In this document: positions 18,554-30,654 of the stretch, one piece after another
Position numbering within the stretch: the first letter of the stretch is position 1
Layout: each line of letters opens with the position of its first letter
From: Mycobacterium parmense
GTDB taxonomy: Bacteria > Actinomycetota > Actinomycetes > Mycobacteriales > Mycobacteriaceae
Assembly (NCBI RefSeq): GCF_010730575.1
Contig: NZ_AP022614.1
Span: 5,456,001 to 5,520,000 of the forward strand
Length of the DNA: 64,000 bases
Direction of reading: 5' to 3'
The notes under the pieces: generated by a model
The model's input: only the letters and a program-made list of their open reading frames with translations
Told to the model about the DNA's origin: nothing
Database searches by the model: none
Position numbers and translations under genes: made by a program

Positions 18554-19377
18554 GCCGCGACGCCAACGGCCCGGACATTCAGGACGTCGACGATCCCGAT
18601 GACCCGCGGCTCGATGACTTCCGCGACCTGAACAGCGTGGATCGGCGCCCCGATCTGCCCAGCGGCAAGGGGCTGGTGATCGCCGAAGGGGTGCTGGTGG
18701 TGCAACGCATGCTGGCGTCCCGGTTCCGTCCGCACGCCCTGCTGGGCACCGAACGCCGCCTCGTCGAGCTCGACGGCGACCTGGTGGGCCGGGCGCTGCC
18801 GTTCTACCGAGCGTCCGCCGACGTGATGGCCCGGGTGGTCGGCTTTCACCTCAACCGCGGCGTGCTCGCGGCGGCCAGGCGGGTGCCCGAGCCTGCGGTC
18901 GCGCAGGTGGTCGAGAACGCCGGAACCGTCGCCGTCCTCGAGGGCGTCAACGATCACGAGAACCTGGGGTCGATCTTCCGCAACGCTGCCGGGCTGGGGG
19001 TCGACGCCGTGGTATTCGGCAGCGGCTGTGCGGATCCGCTGTACCGTCGCGCGGTACGGGTGTCGATGGGGCATGCGCTGCTGGTGCCGTTCGCCCGGGC
19101 AACCTGTTGGCCGCACGAGCTCACCATGCTGAAGGAAGCGGGGTTCCGGTTGCTGGCGATGACCCCGGACGCCCGCGCCCGCCCGCTGCCGGAGGCGATG
19201 GCGGACGTCGACGGCGGACGCGTCGCCGTTGTGGTGGGCGCCGAGGGCCCGGGTCTGACGCCGGCCACGCTGCGGTTGTGCGACACGCGGGTGCGTATCC
19301 CGATGTCTCGGGGAACGGACTCACTCAACGTCGCCACGGCGGCCGCGCTGGCGTTCTACGAGCGGGCCCGCTCCTAG
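18550..19377 (+). CDS. SpoU-family RNA 2'-O-methyltransferase (Rv0881 type)
   Basis: A 275-residue SPOUT methyltransferase. Motif 1: [16 protein letters not shown]. Motif 2: [11 protein letters not shown]. Motif 3: [20 protein letters not shown], which together form the trefoil knot that binds SAM. The N-terminal region ([19 protein letters not shown]) is the L30e-like substrate-binding part. Target RNA position is not predictable. The GTG start at 18550 overlaps the MarR stop codon (GTGA). Confidence 0.92.
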   Translation: MSRDANGPDIQDVDDPDDPRLDDFRDLNSVDRRPDLPSGKGLVIAEGVLVVQRMLASRFRPHALLGTERRLVELDGDLVGRALPFYRASADVMARVVGFHLNRGVLAAARRVPEPAVAQVVENAGTVAVLEGVNDHENLGSIFRNAAGLGVDAVVFGSGCADPLYRRAVRVSMGHALLVPFARATCWPHELTMLKEAGFRLLAMTPDARARPLPEAMADVDGGRVAVVVGAEGPGLTPATLRLCDTRVRIPMSRGTDSLNVATAAALAFYERARS

Positions 19378-19393
19378 CCGCTAGGCTCGGCCC

Positions 19394-19669
19394 GTGCGTG
19401 ACGATTCCGTGCCCTGGGCAACGGGTTTGACGGTGGCGGGGTTCGTGGCCGCGGTGACTGGAGTCGGCATCGTGGTGCTCAGCCTCGGCCTGGTGCGGGT
19501 GCATCCGCTCTTGGCGGTGGGGCTCAACGTGGTGGCGGCCGGCGGCCTGGCCCCGACGTTGTGGGGCTGGCGTCGCAGGCCGGTGGTGCGCTGGTTCGTG
19601 CTGGGTGCGGGAGCCGGGGTGATCGTGGCCTGGCTGGCGTTGCTCGCGCTGCTGGCCGCGCGCGCTTAG
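19394..19669 (+). CDS. DUF2537 membrane protein (Rv0882 type)
   Basis: A 91-residue protein with three hydrophobic helices (LTVAGFVAAVTGVGIVVLSLGL, PLLAVGLNVVAAGGLA and WFVLGAGAGVIVAWLALLALLA). It starts at GTG 19394 and follows the SpoU gene at 16 bp, so probably shares its transcript. The stop overlaps the stop codon of the convergent sepH gene. Function is unknown. Confidence 0.82.
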   Translation: MRDDSVPWATGLTVAGFVAAVTGVGIVVLSLGLVRVHPLLAVGLNVVAAGGLAPTLWGWRRRPVVRWFVLGAGAGVIVAWLALLALLAARA

Positions 19670-20454
19670 CGCTGACCACCTGATCGCACCCCGAGCAGCA
19701 CGTCCTCCCATGCGGGAATGACGGGCTTGCCCCGTCGGGTGTGTACGGGCTGCTCGGGTGGTGTGCTCTCGTCGGGCGGGTTCGGCCTCGCGGGCGCCTC
19801 GCCAACGGGAGGCGGCCCCGCCTCGAAGTCGACGTGCGCCACGCGCGCGACCGGCCGCAGCGGTCGTTCAAAGTTCGGGTCGATCAGCTCACTGGCCCCG
19901 TCGTCGACCGCCGCGACCGTTCCGCCATGCGCGCCGGGTGTGAAGCTGAAGTGCGCGATGTTGTCGGAGCGGCCGACCTTCCACGCGAGCTGCACCGTCC
20001 AGCGGCTGTCCTCGTTGCGCCAGGCGTCCCAGCTGAGCCGGTCCGGATTGAGGCCGCGCGCCACGAACGCGGTGGTGACCGTCTCCAGCAAGGTCAGCAC
20101 CGCGGGGCCGTCAGCCAGCACGGGATGAGCGGCCGTTGCCAGCTCTGCCGCGCGGGCCCGCTCGAGCAGCACGGGGTGGGCGAACCGGCGGACCCGGGAG
20201 ATGTCGGAGCCCGACGCCGCAGCCACCTGCTCAACGGACGCGCCGGCACGGATCTTGGCCTGAATTTCCTTGGGGCTCAACATGTTAGTGACTTCCATGT
20301 CGAGATGCGGCTGCTCCGGCTGGAGCGGATCGCCGCGCAGCGCAGCCTTCAGGCGTTGATCGGCGGCCAGCTTGAACTGCTCGGCGGGCTCGTCAGTCTC
20401 GCAGATGACGTGTTTGCCGTCGGCGTCGAGTCCAACCAATCTGAGTTCCCGCAT
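19666..20454 (-). CDS. sepH: Septation protein SepH
   Basis: A 262-residue homologue of SepH (DUF3071, Rv0883c), which binds FtsZ and helps filament assembly at the septum in actinobacteria. The N-terminal domain MRELRLVGLDADGKHVICETD is followed by a helix-turn-helix (SPKEIQAKIRAGASVEQVAAASGSDISRVRRF), then a conserved region WRNEDSRWTVQLAWKVGRSDNIAHFSFTP, a Pro-rich variable linker, and a conserved C-terminal end RGKPVIPAWEDVLLGVR. Assignment by domain order is strong. Confidence 0.9.
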   Translation of the reverse strand: MRELRLVGLDADGKHVICETDEPAEQFKLAADQRLKAALRGDPLQPEQPHLDMEVTNMLSPKEIQAKIRAGASVEQVAAASGSDISRVRRFAHPVLLERARAAELATAAHPVLADGPAVLTLLETVTTAFVARGLNPDRLSWDAWRNEDSRWTVQLAWKVGRSDNIAHFSFTPGAHGGTVAAVDDGASELIDPNFERPLRPVARVAHVDFEAGPPPVGEAPARPNPPDESTPPEQPVHTRRGKPVIPAWEDVLLGVRSGGQR

Positions 20455-20574
20455 GGCTTCTCCTCGCAGGCTCCGTGCAGGTCGGCGACGGACGCCTCAG
20501 GTCGGCACTTTAGTGCAGCCGGCGCCCATCACTGTGCTGACACGCTGGGCGGTTGCGTGCGGATTGCGGCGCGG

Positions 20575-21926
<1,352 letters not shown>

Positions 21927-22952
21927 ATGGACAGGACGCGATTGGTCCGGCGGTGGCGCCGCAACATGGAAGTCCGCGACGACGCCGAGTACGTGGAAAT
22001 GCTGGCGACATTGTCCGAAGGCTCTGTTCGGCGAAACTTCAACCCCTACACAGACATTGACTGGGACTCGCCCGAATTCGCCGTCACCGACAACGATCCG
22101 CGCTGGATTCTGCCGGCGACGGACCCGCTCGGTCGTCACCCCTGGTACCAAGCGCAGTCGCACGAGCGCCAGGTCAAGATCGGTATGTGGCGCCAGGCGA
22201 ACGTCGCCAAGGTCGGCCTGCACTTCGAATCCATCCTGATCCGCGGCCTGATGAACTACACGTTCTGGGTGCCGAACGGGTCTCCGGAATACCGGTACTG
22301 CCTGCACGAATCGGTCGAAGAGTGCAACCACACCATGATGTTCCAGGAGATGGTGAACCGCGTGGGGGCAGACGTCCCGGGCATGCCTCGCATGCTGCGC
22401 TGGCTTTCGCCGCTCGTGCCGCTGGTGGCCGGTCCGCTGCCGGTCGCGTTCTTCATCGGCGTGCTCGCGGGCGAGGAGCCCATCGACCACACGCAGAAGA
22501 ACGTGTTGCGCGAAGGCAAGTCGTTGCACCCGATCATGGAGCGGGTCATGGCGATCCACGTTGCCGAAGAGGCGCGCCACATCTCTTTTGCGCACGAGTT
22601 CTTGCGCCGGCGGCTGCCGCAGCTGACCAAGCGTCAGCGGTTCTGGACGGCGTTGTACCTGCCGCTGGTCATGCGGGCTCTGTGCCAGGCGATCGTCGTG
22701 CCGCCCAAGGGGTTCTGGCAGGAGTTCGACATTCCCCGTGAGGTCAAGAAGGAACTCTTCTTCCGGTCGCCGGAATCGCGGAAGTGGTTGAGCGACATGT
22801 TCGCCGACGTGCGGATGCTGTCTCACGACACCGGGCTGATGGAATCGCGTTCGGCGCGGCTCATGTGGCGGCTCTGCAAGATCGACGGCAAGCCGTCGCG
22901 CTACCGCAGCGAGCCGCAACGCCAGCACCTGGCTTCCGTGCCGGCCGCCTAG
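21927..22952 (+). CDS. AurF-like diiron oxygenase (Rv0885 type)
   Basis: A 341-residue ferritin-like diiron protein of the AurF/N-oxygenase family. Metal-ligand motifs can be seen in order: GLHFESILIRG, HESVEECNHTMMF, GEEPIDHTQ, and HVAEEARHISFAHEFL. A hydrophobic stretch (LSPLVPLVAGPLPVAFFIGVLAG) lies between. It is followed after 20 bp by fprB, a ferredoxin/ferredoxin reductase fusion, which could deliver its electrons; that pairing is inference. Natural substrate is unknown. Confidence 0.88.
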   Translation: MDRTRLVRRWRRNMEVRDDAEYVEMLATLSEGSVRRNFNPYTDIDWDSPEFAVTDNDPRWILPATDPLGRHPWYQAQSHERQVKIGMWRQANVAKVGLHFESILIRGLMNYTFWVPNGSPEYRYCLHESVEECNHTMMFQEMVNRVGADVPGMPRMLRWLSPLVPLVAGPLPVAFFIGVLAGEEPIDHTQKNVLREGKSLHPIMERVMAIHVAEEARHISFAHEFLRRRLPQLTKRQRFWTALYLPLVMRALCQAIVVPPKGFWQEFDIPREVKKELFFRSPESRKWLSDMFADVRMLSHDTGLMESRSARLMWRLCKIDGKPSRYRSEPQRQHLASVPAA

Positions 22953-22972
22953 CACCTGCGGGCTGGAAGTCA

Positions 22973-24673
22973 ATGCCGCACGTCATCACCCAGTCGTGCT
23001 GTAACGACGGGTCCTGCGTTTTCGCCTGCCCGGTGAACTGCATTCACCCGACACCGGACGAGCCCGGCTTCGCCACGTCGGAGATGCTGCACATCGACCC
23101 GGTCGCCTGCGTCGACTGCGGTGCCTGCGTGAGCGCCTGCCCGGTCGGGGCGATCGCTCCCGACACCCGGCTGGAGCCTCGGCAGCTGCCGTTCGTCGAG
23201 ATCAACGCGTCGTTCTACCCGGAGCGGCCGGCGGACGTGAAGCTGCCGCCCACATCGAAGCTGGCGCCCGTGATTCCGGCTGCCGAGGTCAGCGTCCGGC
23301 ATCGGCCGCTGACAGTGGCCATCGTGGGCTCGGGCCCAGCGGCCATGTACGCCGCCGACGAGCTGCTCACCCAGCACCACGTGCGGGTCAACGTCTTCGA
23401 GAAGCTGCCGACGCCCTACGGGCTGGTGCGGGCAGGGGTGGCGCCCGACCATCAGAACACCAAGAAGGTCACCCGGCTCTTCGATCGGGTCGCCCGTCAT
23501 CGCCGGTTCCGCTTCTTCCTCAACGTCGAGGTGGGCAAGCACCTCAGCCACGCCGACCTGCTGGCCCATCACCACGCGGTGCTGTACGCCGTCGGTGCGC
23601 CCAACGACCGTCGGCTCGACATCGACGGCATGGGTCTGCCCGGCACCGGCACCGCCACCGAACTCGTGGCGTGGATCAACGGTCATCCCGAATTCGCTTC
23701 TCTGCCAGTTGATTTGAGCCACGAGCGGGTGGTGGTCATCGGCAATGGCAACGTGGCCCTCGACGTGGCCCGTGTGCTGACCGCCGATCCCGACGACTTG
23801 GCGCGCACCGACATCGCCGACCACGCACTGCAAGCATTGCGCTGCGCGGCGGTGCGCGAGGTGGTGATCGCCGCCCGTCGCGGGCCCGCGCAGTCGGCGT
23901 TCACCCTGCCCGAGCTCATCGGCCTCACGGGCAGCGCCGATGTGGTGCTCAGCGCCGACGACCACGACCTGGTGGCACGCGACCTCGCGTCGGTCTCCGA
24001 CAAGCTGACCAAGACCAAGCTCGAGATCCTGAGCAAACTCGGTGAGGCGGCGGCACCCCCGCGTTCGGGCCGTCCCCGAATCAGGCTGGCCTATCGACTC
24101 ACCCCGAAGCGGGTGCTGGGCGACCAGCGCGCCACCGGGGTGGAGTTCACGGTCACCGGCACCGACGCGTCGCGCCGGCTGGACGCGGGTTTGGTGCTGA
24201 CGTCGATCGGCTACCGCGGCAAGCCGATTCGGGACCTTCCGTTCGACGAATCCGCCGACGCCGTGCCCAACCGGGACGGTCGCGTCGTCGATCCCGGCTC
24301 CGGCCGGGCGGTGCCCGGCACGTACGTCGCGGGCTGGATCAAACGCGGACCGACCGGCTTCATCGGCACCAACAAGTCTTGCTCGTTTCAAACGGTGCAG
24401 TCGCTGGTCGCCGACTTCAACGCCGGCAAGTTGACCGATCCCACCGCGAAACCCGAGGCCCTGGCCGCGCTGGTGCGCGCGCGCCAGCCCGACGTCGTGG
24501 ACTCCGGGGGCTGGCGGGCCATCGACTCCGCCGAGGTCGAACGCGGCAGCACCGAGGGACGGCCCCGCAACAAGTTCACCGCCGTCGCCGACATGCTCGC
24601 GGCCGCGGCCGACGCGCCGCCGGTGCCGCTGCGCCGGAGGCTTCTCGACCGGCTGCTGGACCCCTCCGGGTAG
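22973..24673 (+). CDS. fprB: Ferredoxin/ferredoxin-NADP reductase FprB
   Basis: A 566-residue fusion. The N-terminal ~70 residues are a bacterial ferredoxin with two cluster motifs (CCNDGSCVFACPVNC and C46-x2-C49-x2-C52-x3-C56-P). After a linker comes an adrenodoxin-reductase-like domain with the FAD motif VAIVGSGPAAMYAADELL, PYGLVRAGVAPDH, the NADP motif VVVIGNGNVALDVARVL, and the late GWIKRGPTGFIGTNK. ATG 22973 begins the ferredoxin. It passes electrons between NADPH and iron-sulfur or P450 partners; the upstream diiron protein is a candidate. Its stop directly abuts the stop of the convergent VOC gene. Confidence 0.95.
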   Translation: MPHVITQSCCNDGSCVFACPVNCIHPTPDEPGFATSEMLHIDPVACVDCGACVSACPVGAIAPDTRLEPRQLPFVEINASFYPERPADVKLPPTSKLAPVIPAAEVSVRHRPLTVAIVGSGPAAMYAADELLTQHHVRVNVFEKLPTPYGLVRAGVAPDHQNTKKVTRLFDRVARHRRFRFFLNVEVGKHLSHADLLAHHHAVLYAVGAPNDRRLDIDGMGLPGTGTATELVAWINGHPEFASLPVDLSHERVVVIGNGNVALDVARVLTADPDDLARTDIADHALQALRCAAVREVVIAARRGPAQSAFTLPELIGLTGSADVVLSADDHDLVARDLASVSDKLTKTKLEILSKLGEAAAPPRSGRPRIRLAYRLTPKRVLGDQRATGVEFTVTGTDASRRLDAGLVLTSIGYRGKPIRDLPFDESADAVPNRDGRVVDPGSGRAVPGTYVAGWIKRGPTGFIGTNKSCSFQTVQSLVADFNAGKLTDPTAKPEALAALVRARQPDVVDSGGWRAIDSAEVERGSTEGRPRNKFTAVADMLAAAADAPPVPLRRRLLDRLLDPSG

Positions 24674-25129
24674 CTACCCGGCTGCGCCGGACATCAACGC
24701 CTGTATCTCCTCGGGGCTGACCTCGCGGACCGGCTGTCCCATCGACCAGCGGTGGCCGAACGGGTCCTCGACCACGCCGTAACGATCTCCCCAGAACTGG
24801 TCGGCCAGCTCGGCCACCACCGTGGCGCCCGCGTCCAGCGCCCGCTGGAACTTGGCATCGACGTCGGTGACGGTCAGGTGGATCGTGACCGGGGTGCCGC
24901 CGAGCGATTTCGGCGTCATGGACGTGCCACCACACGTCTCCGGGAAGTCGTCGTTGAGCATCACCGTGGAGCCGTTGATGCGCACCGCGGCGTTGACCAG
25001 CCTGCCGTCCGGACCGGGCACCCGGCCCAGCTCGGTCGCGTCGAAAGCCTTGACGTAGAAGTCGATCGCGGCGGCGGCGTCGCCGACCACGAGGTGGGGT
25101 ATCACTGCGGGTTCGATGTTGATCGCCAT
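24674..25129 (-). CDS. VOC/glyoxalase-fold protein (Rv0887c type)
   Basis: A 151-residue protein with two beta-alpha-beta-beta-beta units: PHLVVGDAAAAIDFYVKAFDATELGRV... and VTIHLTVTDVDAKFQRALDAGATVV...WGDRYGVVEDPFGHRWSMG. This is the PhnB/DinB-like end (YGVVEDPFGHRWSM) of the family. The ATG at 25129 is preferred to the GTG at 25132 because of its distance from AGGAGACC. The substrate is unknown. Confidence 0.88.
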   Translation of the reverse strand: MAINIEPAVIPHLVVGDAAAAIDFYVKAFDATELGRVPGPDGRLVNAAVRINGSTVMLNDDFPETCGGTSMTPKSLGGTPVTIHLTVTDVDAKFQRALDAGATVVAELADQFWGDRYGVVEDPFGHRWSMGQPVREVSPEEIQALMSGAAG

Positions 25130-25260
25130 CACGGTCTCCTGAGCTGTCGGTCTGCCGCCGGCCCGGGAGAGGGCCGGCTCACGGATATCGACTCGGCCCG
25201 CGACGCAAACTCATCGCGGCCGAGTTGAGTAAACCGCCGGGCACCGACAACGAAAACCCG

Positions 25261-26382
25261 TCAGGCGTTGGTGAGGACCCTGTCCCAGCCCTCGACCGAC
25301 TGGGGGCTGCGCGGACCGGGCCCCACGTAGATGGCCGACGGCCGGACCAGCTTGCCGAGCCGCTTCTGCTCGAGAATGTGGGCACACCAGCCCGCGGTGC
25401 GCCCGCAGGTGAACATCGCGGGCATCATGTTGGCCGGCACCCGGGCGAAATCGAGGATCACCGCCGCCCAGAACTCGACGTTGGTCTCGATGGCCCGGTC
25501 CGGGCGGCGCTCCCGCAACTCGGCCAGGGCGGCCTGCTCGAGGGCGACCGCGACCTCGTGGCGCGGTGCGCCCAGCCGCTCGGCGGTGGCGCGCAGCACC
25601 CGCGCCCGCGGGTCTTCGGCCCGGTAGACGCGGTGCCCGAAGCCCATCAACTTGTCGCCACGGTCCAGGATGTCCTTCACCAGGGCGCGGGCGTCGCCGG
25701 TGCGCTCGACCTCCTCGAGCATCGGCAGCACCCGTGCGGGCGCCCCGCCGTGCAACGGCCCGCTCATCGCGCCGATGGCGCCCGAGAGCGCGGCCGCGAC
25801 GTCGGCGCCGGTCGAAGCGATGACCCGCGCGGTGAACGTCGAGGCGTTCATGCCGTGCTCGGCCGCCGACACCCAGTAGGCGTCGATGGCCTCGACATGC
25901 CTCGGGTCCGGCTCACCCTGCCAGCGGGTCATGAAACGGGCTGTCACGGTTGGGCATTCGTCGATGACTCGCTGCGGGACCGCCGGCTGGTAGATCCCAC
26001 GCGCCGACTGCGCGACGTAGGACAGCGCCATCACCGACGCTCGGGCCAGCTGGTCGCGGGCGGTGGCCTCGTCGGTATCGAGCAGCGGCTTGTAGCCCCA
26101 GATAGGAGCCAGCATCGCCAGGCCCGCCTGCACGTCGACGCGCACGTCGCCGGTGTGAATGGGCAGCGGGAACGGTTCCGCGGGAGGTAACCCGTGGCCG
26201 AACTTGCCGTCGACCAGCAACGCCCACACGTCACCGAAAGTGACGTGCTGATCCACCAGATCCTGGATGTCGACGCCGCGGTACCGCAGAGCGCCACCGT
26301 CTTTGTCCGGCTCGGCGATCTCGGTGGTGAAAGCCACCACACCCTCGAGACCGGGGACGAAGTTTTCGGGGACCACAGTCAT
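25261..26382 (-). CDS. citA: Citrate synthase 2 (CitA)
   Basis: A 373-residue citrate synthase family enzyme of the shorter type II-like/methylcitrate-synthase-like group, same length as Rv0889c. Motifs: [44 protein letters not shown] (catalytic His), [17 protein letters not shown] (second His) and [16 protein letters not shown] (around the Asp/Arg region). In M. tuberculosis Rv0888 lies downstream; it is absent here. It is divergent from pdxH, with a striking palindrome in the shared promoter. gltA2 nearby is the main citrate synthase, so citA probably has an accessory role. Confidence 0.93.
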   Translation of the reverse strand: MTVVPENFVPGLEGVVAFTTEIAEPDKDGGALRYRGVDIQDLVDQHVTFGDVWALLVDGKFGHGLPPAEPFPLPIHTGDVRVDVQAGLAMLAPIWGYKPLLDTDEATARDQLARASVMALSYVAQSARGIYQPAVPQRVIDECPTVTARFMTRWQGEPDPRHVEAIDAYWVSAAEHGMNASTFTARVIASTGADVAAALSGAIGAMSGPLHGGAPARVLPMLEEVERTGDARALVKDILDRGDKLMGFGHRVYRAEDPRARVLRATAERLGAPRHEVAVALEQAALAELRERRPDRAIETNVEFWAAVILDFARVPANMMPAMFTCGRTAGWCAHILEQKRLGKLVRPSAIYVGPGPRSPQSVEGWDRVLTNA

Positions 26383-26415
26383 GGGGAAAATTCTCGCACC
26401 CCACCTTCGGGCCGA

Positions 26416-26445
26416 CGCTACCGGCCGGTAGCTACCCCGGTAGCG
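26416..26445. promoter_or_regulatory. Tandem palindromic operator between citA and pdxH
   Basis: CGCTACCGGCCGGTAGC followed directly by TACCCCGGTAGCG. The first part contains a perfect 16-bp palindrome GCTACCGGCCGGTAGC (26417-26432). It shares its right arm with a second inverted repeat GCTACC-CC-GGTAGC (26431-26444), so the half-site GCTACC/GGTAGC occurs four times in 28 bp. It lies between the divergent starts of citA (26382) and pdxH (26454), so a dimeric repressor controlling both is plausible. The protein is unknown. Confidence 0.6.
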
Positions 26446-26453
26446 TGGGAGCG

Positions 26454-27113
26454 ATGGCAGGATCAGAAGCCGAACACCTGCAGAGAATGCGCGTCGAGTA
26501 CGGATCCACCGAGAAAGACGGCAGCCCGGATCTCGACGTGAACTGGTTGGAAGATGGCTGGCTCGCGTTGTTGCGCAAGTGGATTGACGACGCCGAACGA
26601 TCAGGGGTTGCCGAGCCCAACGCCATGGTGGTCGCCACCGTCGCGGACGGCCGCCCTGCGAGCCGGTCGGTGCTGTGCAAGAGCGTCGACGAGACCGGAA
26701 TCACTTTTTTCACCAATTACGACTCGGCCAAGGGCCTCGAGCTGGCCGCGACGCCGTATGCCTCGGCGACTTTTCCCTGGTACCAGCTGGGCCGACAGGT
26801 TCATCTGCGCGGTCCGGTCAGCAGGGTCGCCCCCGAGGTGACCGAGGACTACTGGTCCAAGCGACCACGCGGTTCGCAATTGGGCGCGTGGGCGTCGCAT
26901 CAGTCCCAGCCGATCGCCTCGCGCGCGGCGTTGCTCGACCAGCTGGCGGAGGTCACCGAGCGATTCGCCGGCGATGACCGGATCCCGGTGCCCCCGGCCT
27001 GGGGTGGATACCTGATCGCACCGGAGCTGATCGAATTCTGGCAGGGCCGAGAAAATCGGCTGCACAACCGGATTCGGGTGGTCGGTGCTCGCGTCGAGCG
27101 GCTGCAGCCCTGA
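26454..27113 (+). CDS. pdxH: Pyridoxine/pyridoxamine 5'-phosphate oxidase
   Basis: FMN enzyme that makes pyridoxal phosphate, 219 residues. Motifs: [76 protein letters not shown], and the end [18 protein letters not shown] 26454 has GTGGGAG just before it; GTG 26445 would add three residues. In M. tuberculosis pdxH is elsewhere (Rv2607), while the position next to gltA2 is what I recall for M. leprae. Confidence 0.93.
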   Translation: MAGSEAEHLQRMRVEYGSTEKDGSPDLDVNWLEDGWLALLRKWIDDAERSGVAEPNAMVVATVADGRPASRSVLCKSVDETGITFFTNYDSAKGLELAATPYASATFPWYQLGRQVHLRGPVSRVAPEVTEDYWSKRPRGSQLGAWASHQSQPIASRAALLDQLAEVTERFAGDDRIPVPPAWGGYLIAPELIEFWQGRENRLHNRIRVVGARVERLQP

Positions 27114-27157
27114 CGCGGCGCACTCCGGCGCGGCGCGGCACGGCCGGCCTGACGGCG

Positions 27158-27190
27158 GGCGCGTCCCGGCACGGCGCCGGCGCGCCTTTT
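27158..27190 (+). terminator. Intrinsic terminator of pdxH
   Basis: Stem GGCGCG/CGCGCC with an inner CCGGC/GCCGG, followed by TTTT, 45 bp past the pdxH stop. The remaining part of the 259-bp gap up to gltA2 holds no gene; it presumably carries the gltA2 promoter. Confidence 0.7.
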
Positions 27191-27372
27191 GCTGGCGGAC
27201 TGGGCGGACCGGAGGCTTCCTTCGCCGAACCCGACAGCCGCGCACCCGTGCGGGTCGTGGCGCTGACAGGCGGAGGTGACCCCGCGCAGGCGCCGCGTCG
27301 CGATAACGACTACCTTCAGCAGTAAGCACCGAGTCAGGGCAGCCATATCAGCCAGAGCGCAAAGGGGTTCTC

Positions 27373-28668
<1,296 letters not shown>

Positions 28669-28697
28669 GCGCCCGCGTTCGCCGGCACCGGGGGCGG

Positions 28698-30278
28698 CTA
28701 GTCCGAGGCGAGCACGGCCATCGCGGCGTTGTGCCCGCCGATGCCCGACACCGCGCCGCCGCGGCGGGCGCCCGAGCCACACAGCATGATCCGCTCGTGG
28801 GCTGTGGCCACTCCCCATCGCCGCGCCGGGGTGTCCATGGGCTCGCCGTCGTCGGCGAACGGCCAGGACAGCCCGCCGTGGAAGATGTTGCCGCCGCTCA
28901 TGCGCAGCGTGCGCTCCAAGTCCAGCGTCGTCGTGGTCTCGATGCAGGGCCGACCCTGCGCGTCCGGCAGCAGGAGTTCTTGAATCGGTTCGGCCAGAAC
29001 GGAATTCAGCGACGTCAGCACCGACTCGGTGAGCCGGTCACGCAGTGCGTCGGCGTCGGCGCCGTCGAACAGCGAGTGCGGGGTCTGCAGGCTGAACACC
29101 GTCATGGTGTGCGCGCCGCGGGCGCGCAGGTCGGCCGACAGGATGCCGGGATCGGTCAGCGAATGGCAGTAGGCCTCACACGGCAACGGATCCGGTAGCT
29201 CGCCTGCGCCGGCGCGCGTGTACGCGGCGTGCAGTTGGCTCCACGTCTCGTTGACATGAAACGTCCCGGCAAACGCCTGCTCGGGCGCGACGGCGTCGTC
29301 GCGCAGCCGGGGCAGCCGCCGCAGCGCCATGTTCACCTTGACCTGCGCGCCCTGAGCCAGGGTCGGCGGTGTTTCACCGAGCAGTGCGGCCAGGACCGCG
29401 GGTGTGACGCCCGCCAGCACGTAGCGCGCCCGCACGACGTGCTCCTGTTCACCGGTGCGGAAGAGCACCCGGCCGTCCGGGTCGATACGGTAAACGTCTG
29501 CGCCGGTGAGGATTTCGGCACCCCGGGCGGTGGCGGCCGCCGCCAGCGAGGTGGTCACCGCGCCCATGCCGCCGACGGGGACGTCCCAATCTCCACTGCC
29601 CCCGCCGAGCACGTGGTAGAGCAGGCAGACATTCTGTAGCAACGAGGGGTCGTCGAGGGAAGCGAAGGTGCCGATCAACGCGTCGGTCGCGATCACCCCG
29701 CGCACCACGTCGTTGCCCACCGCACCGGCGATGGCGCGGCCGATCGGCTCGTCGATCAGTGCCCGCCAGGCGGCCGGCGCGTCACGGTCGCCGCCCGCCA
29801 GGACGTGGCTGCGCGCCTGGTCGCGGGTGGGCAACGGCTCCAGCAGCGTCGGCCAGAGCCGTTGGGTCACCAGCCCGCAGCGCCGGTAGAACGCCGCGAA
29901 GCCACGGCGATCGCCGGCGGCGCCGATCGCCGCGAACGTGTCCGCGTGGGCGCCGTCCGCGGGAACCAGCAAGCCGCGCCGGCCGCCGGTCGCCGGTTCC
30001 GGCGTGTAGGACGAGAAGGGTCGCCGCGCCAACCGCACCGGGGCGCCCAGGTCCTCGACGATGCGCCGGGGCAGCAGGCTGACCAGGTAGGAGTACCGAG
30101 AGACCCGGATGTCCACACCGTCGAACGCGTGCGCCGAGACCGCTGCCCCGCCGACGTGGTCCAACCGTTCGAGCAGCCGCACCCGCAGACCCGCCCGGGC
30201 CAGATAGCCGGCGGCGACCAGGCCGTTGTGGCCCCCGCCGACGACGACGACGTCGACGTCGGCCGCCTGCTCGGTCAG
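28698..30278 (-). CDS. FAD-dependent oxidoreductase, phytoene dehydrogenase-like (Rv0897c type)
   Basis: A ~526-residue protein with an N-terminal FAD-binding motif ([39 protein letters not shown]), a central [21 protein letters not shown] typical of CrtI-like desaturases, and the C-terminal [31 protein letters not shown] that contacts FAD. The start is unclear: the only ATG in frame (30380) lies 100 bp inside the upstream DUF2630 gene, and no GTG or TTG lies near the domain start. A CTG at 30278 overlaps the upstream stop codon as CTGA, like the many ATGA junctions here, and is given as the likely start. The substrate is unknown. Confidence 0.85.
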   Translation of the reverse strand: MTEQAADVDVVVVGGGHNGLVAAGYLARAGLRVRLLERLDHVGGAAVSAHAFDGVDIRVSRYSYLVSLLPRRIVEDLGAPVRLARRPFSSYTPEPATGGRRGLLVPADGAHADTFAAIGAAGDRRGFAAFYRRCGLVTQRLWPTLLEPLPTRDQARSHVLAGGDRDAPAAWRALIDEPIGRAIAGAVGNDVVRGVIATDALIGTFASLDDPSLLQNVCLLYHVLGGGSGDWDVPVGGMGAVTTSLAAAATARGAEILTGADVYRIDPDGRVLFRTGEQEHVVRARYVLAGVTPAVLAALLGETPPTLAQGAQVKVNMALRRLPRLRDDAVAPEQAFAGTFHVNETWSQLHAAYTRAGAGELPDPLPCEAYCHSLTDPGILSADLRARGAHTMTVFSLQTPHSLFDGADADALRDRLTESVLTSLNSVLAEPIQELLLPDAQGRPCIETTTTLDLERTLRMSGGNIFHGGLSWPFADDGEPMDTPARRWGVATAHERIMLCGSGARRGGAVSGIGGHNAAMAVLASD

Positions 30279-30538
30279 CTCAGGTAGTCCTCGACCTGGC
30301 CGGCGGGACGCACCTGGGCCTCGCGCGGGTCGCCACCGGTCTCGCGCAGGGCACGGCGTTGCCGCAGCAGGTCCCAGCACTGGTCGAGTTCGACTTCCAG
30401 CCGGCGCAGGCGGTCATGCTCCTCGGATGTGCTGATGTCACCGTGCTGCAGCTGGCCCCGCAGGGCTTTTTCCTCGGCGACCAGTTCGCGGATGTGTGCC
30501 AGCGTGTCGCGCTCGATCGGATTTGTGCCATCGGCCAT
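30275..30538 (-). CDS. DUF2630 small protein (Rv0898c type)
   Basis: An 87-residue helical protein (MADGTNPIERDTLAHIRELVAEEKALR, then EHDRLRRLEVELDQCWDLLRQRRALRE, ending in [14 protein letters not shown]). It matches the length of Rv0898c and looks like a short coiled coil. It is upstream of and overlaps the oxidoreductase gene. Function is unknown. Confidence 0.85.
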   Translation of the reverse strand: MADGTNPIERDTLAHIRELVAEEKALRGQLQHGDISTSEEHDRLRRLEVELDQCWDLLRQRRALRETGGDPREAQVRPAGQVEDYLS

Positions 30539-30654
30539 TGCTCCAGTGTGCCCGACTTCAAATCTTCGGCGGGCGCGACTCGGTAGGCTGCATATCGCCT
30601 GCATGACGCTCAACTGCGCGTGAGGCATCGGGTGGGGTAACGAGGAGGGGGATC

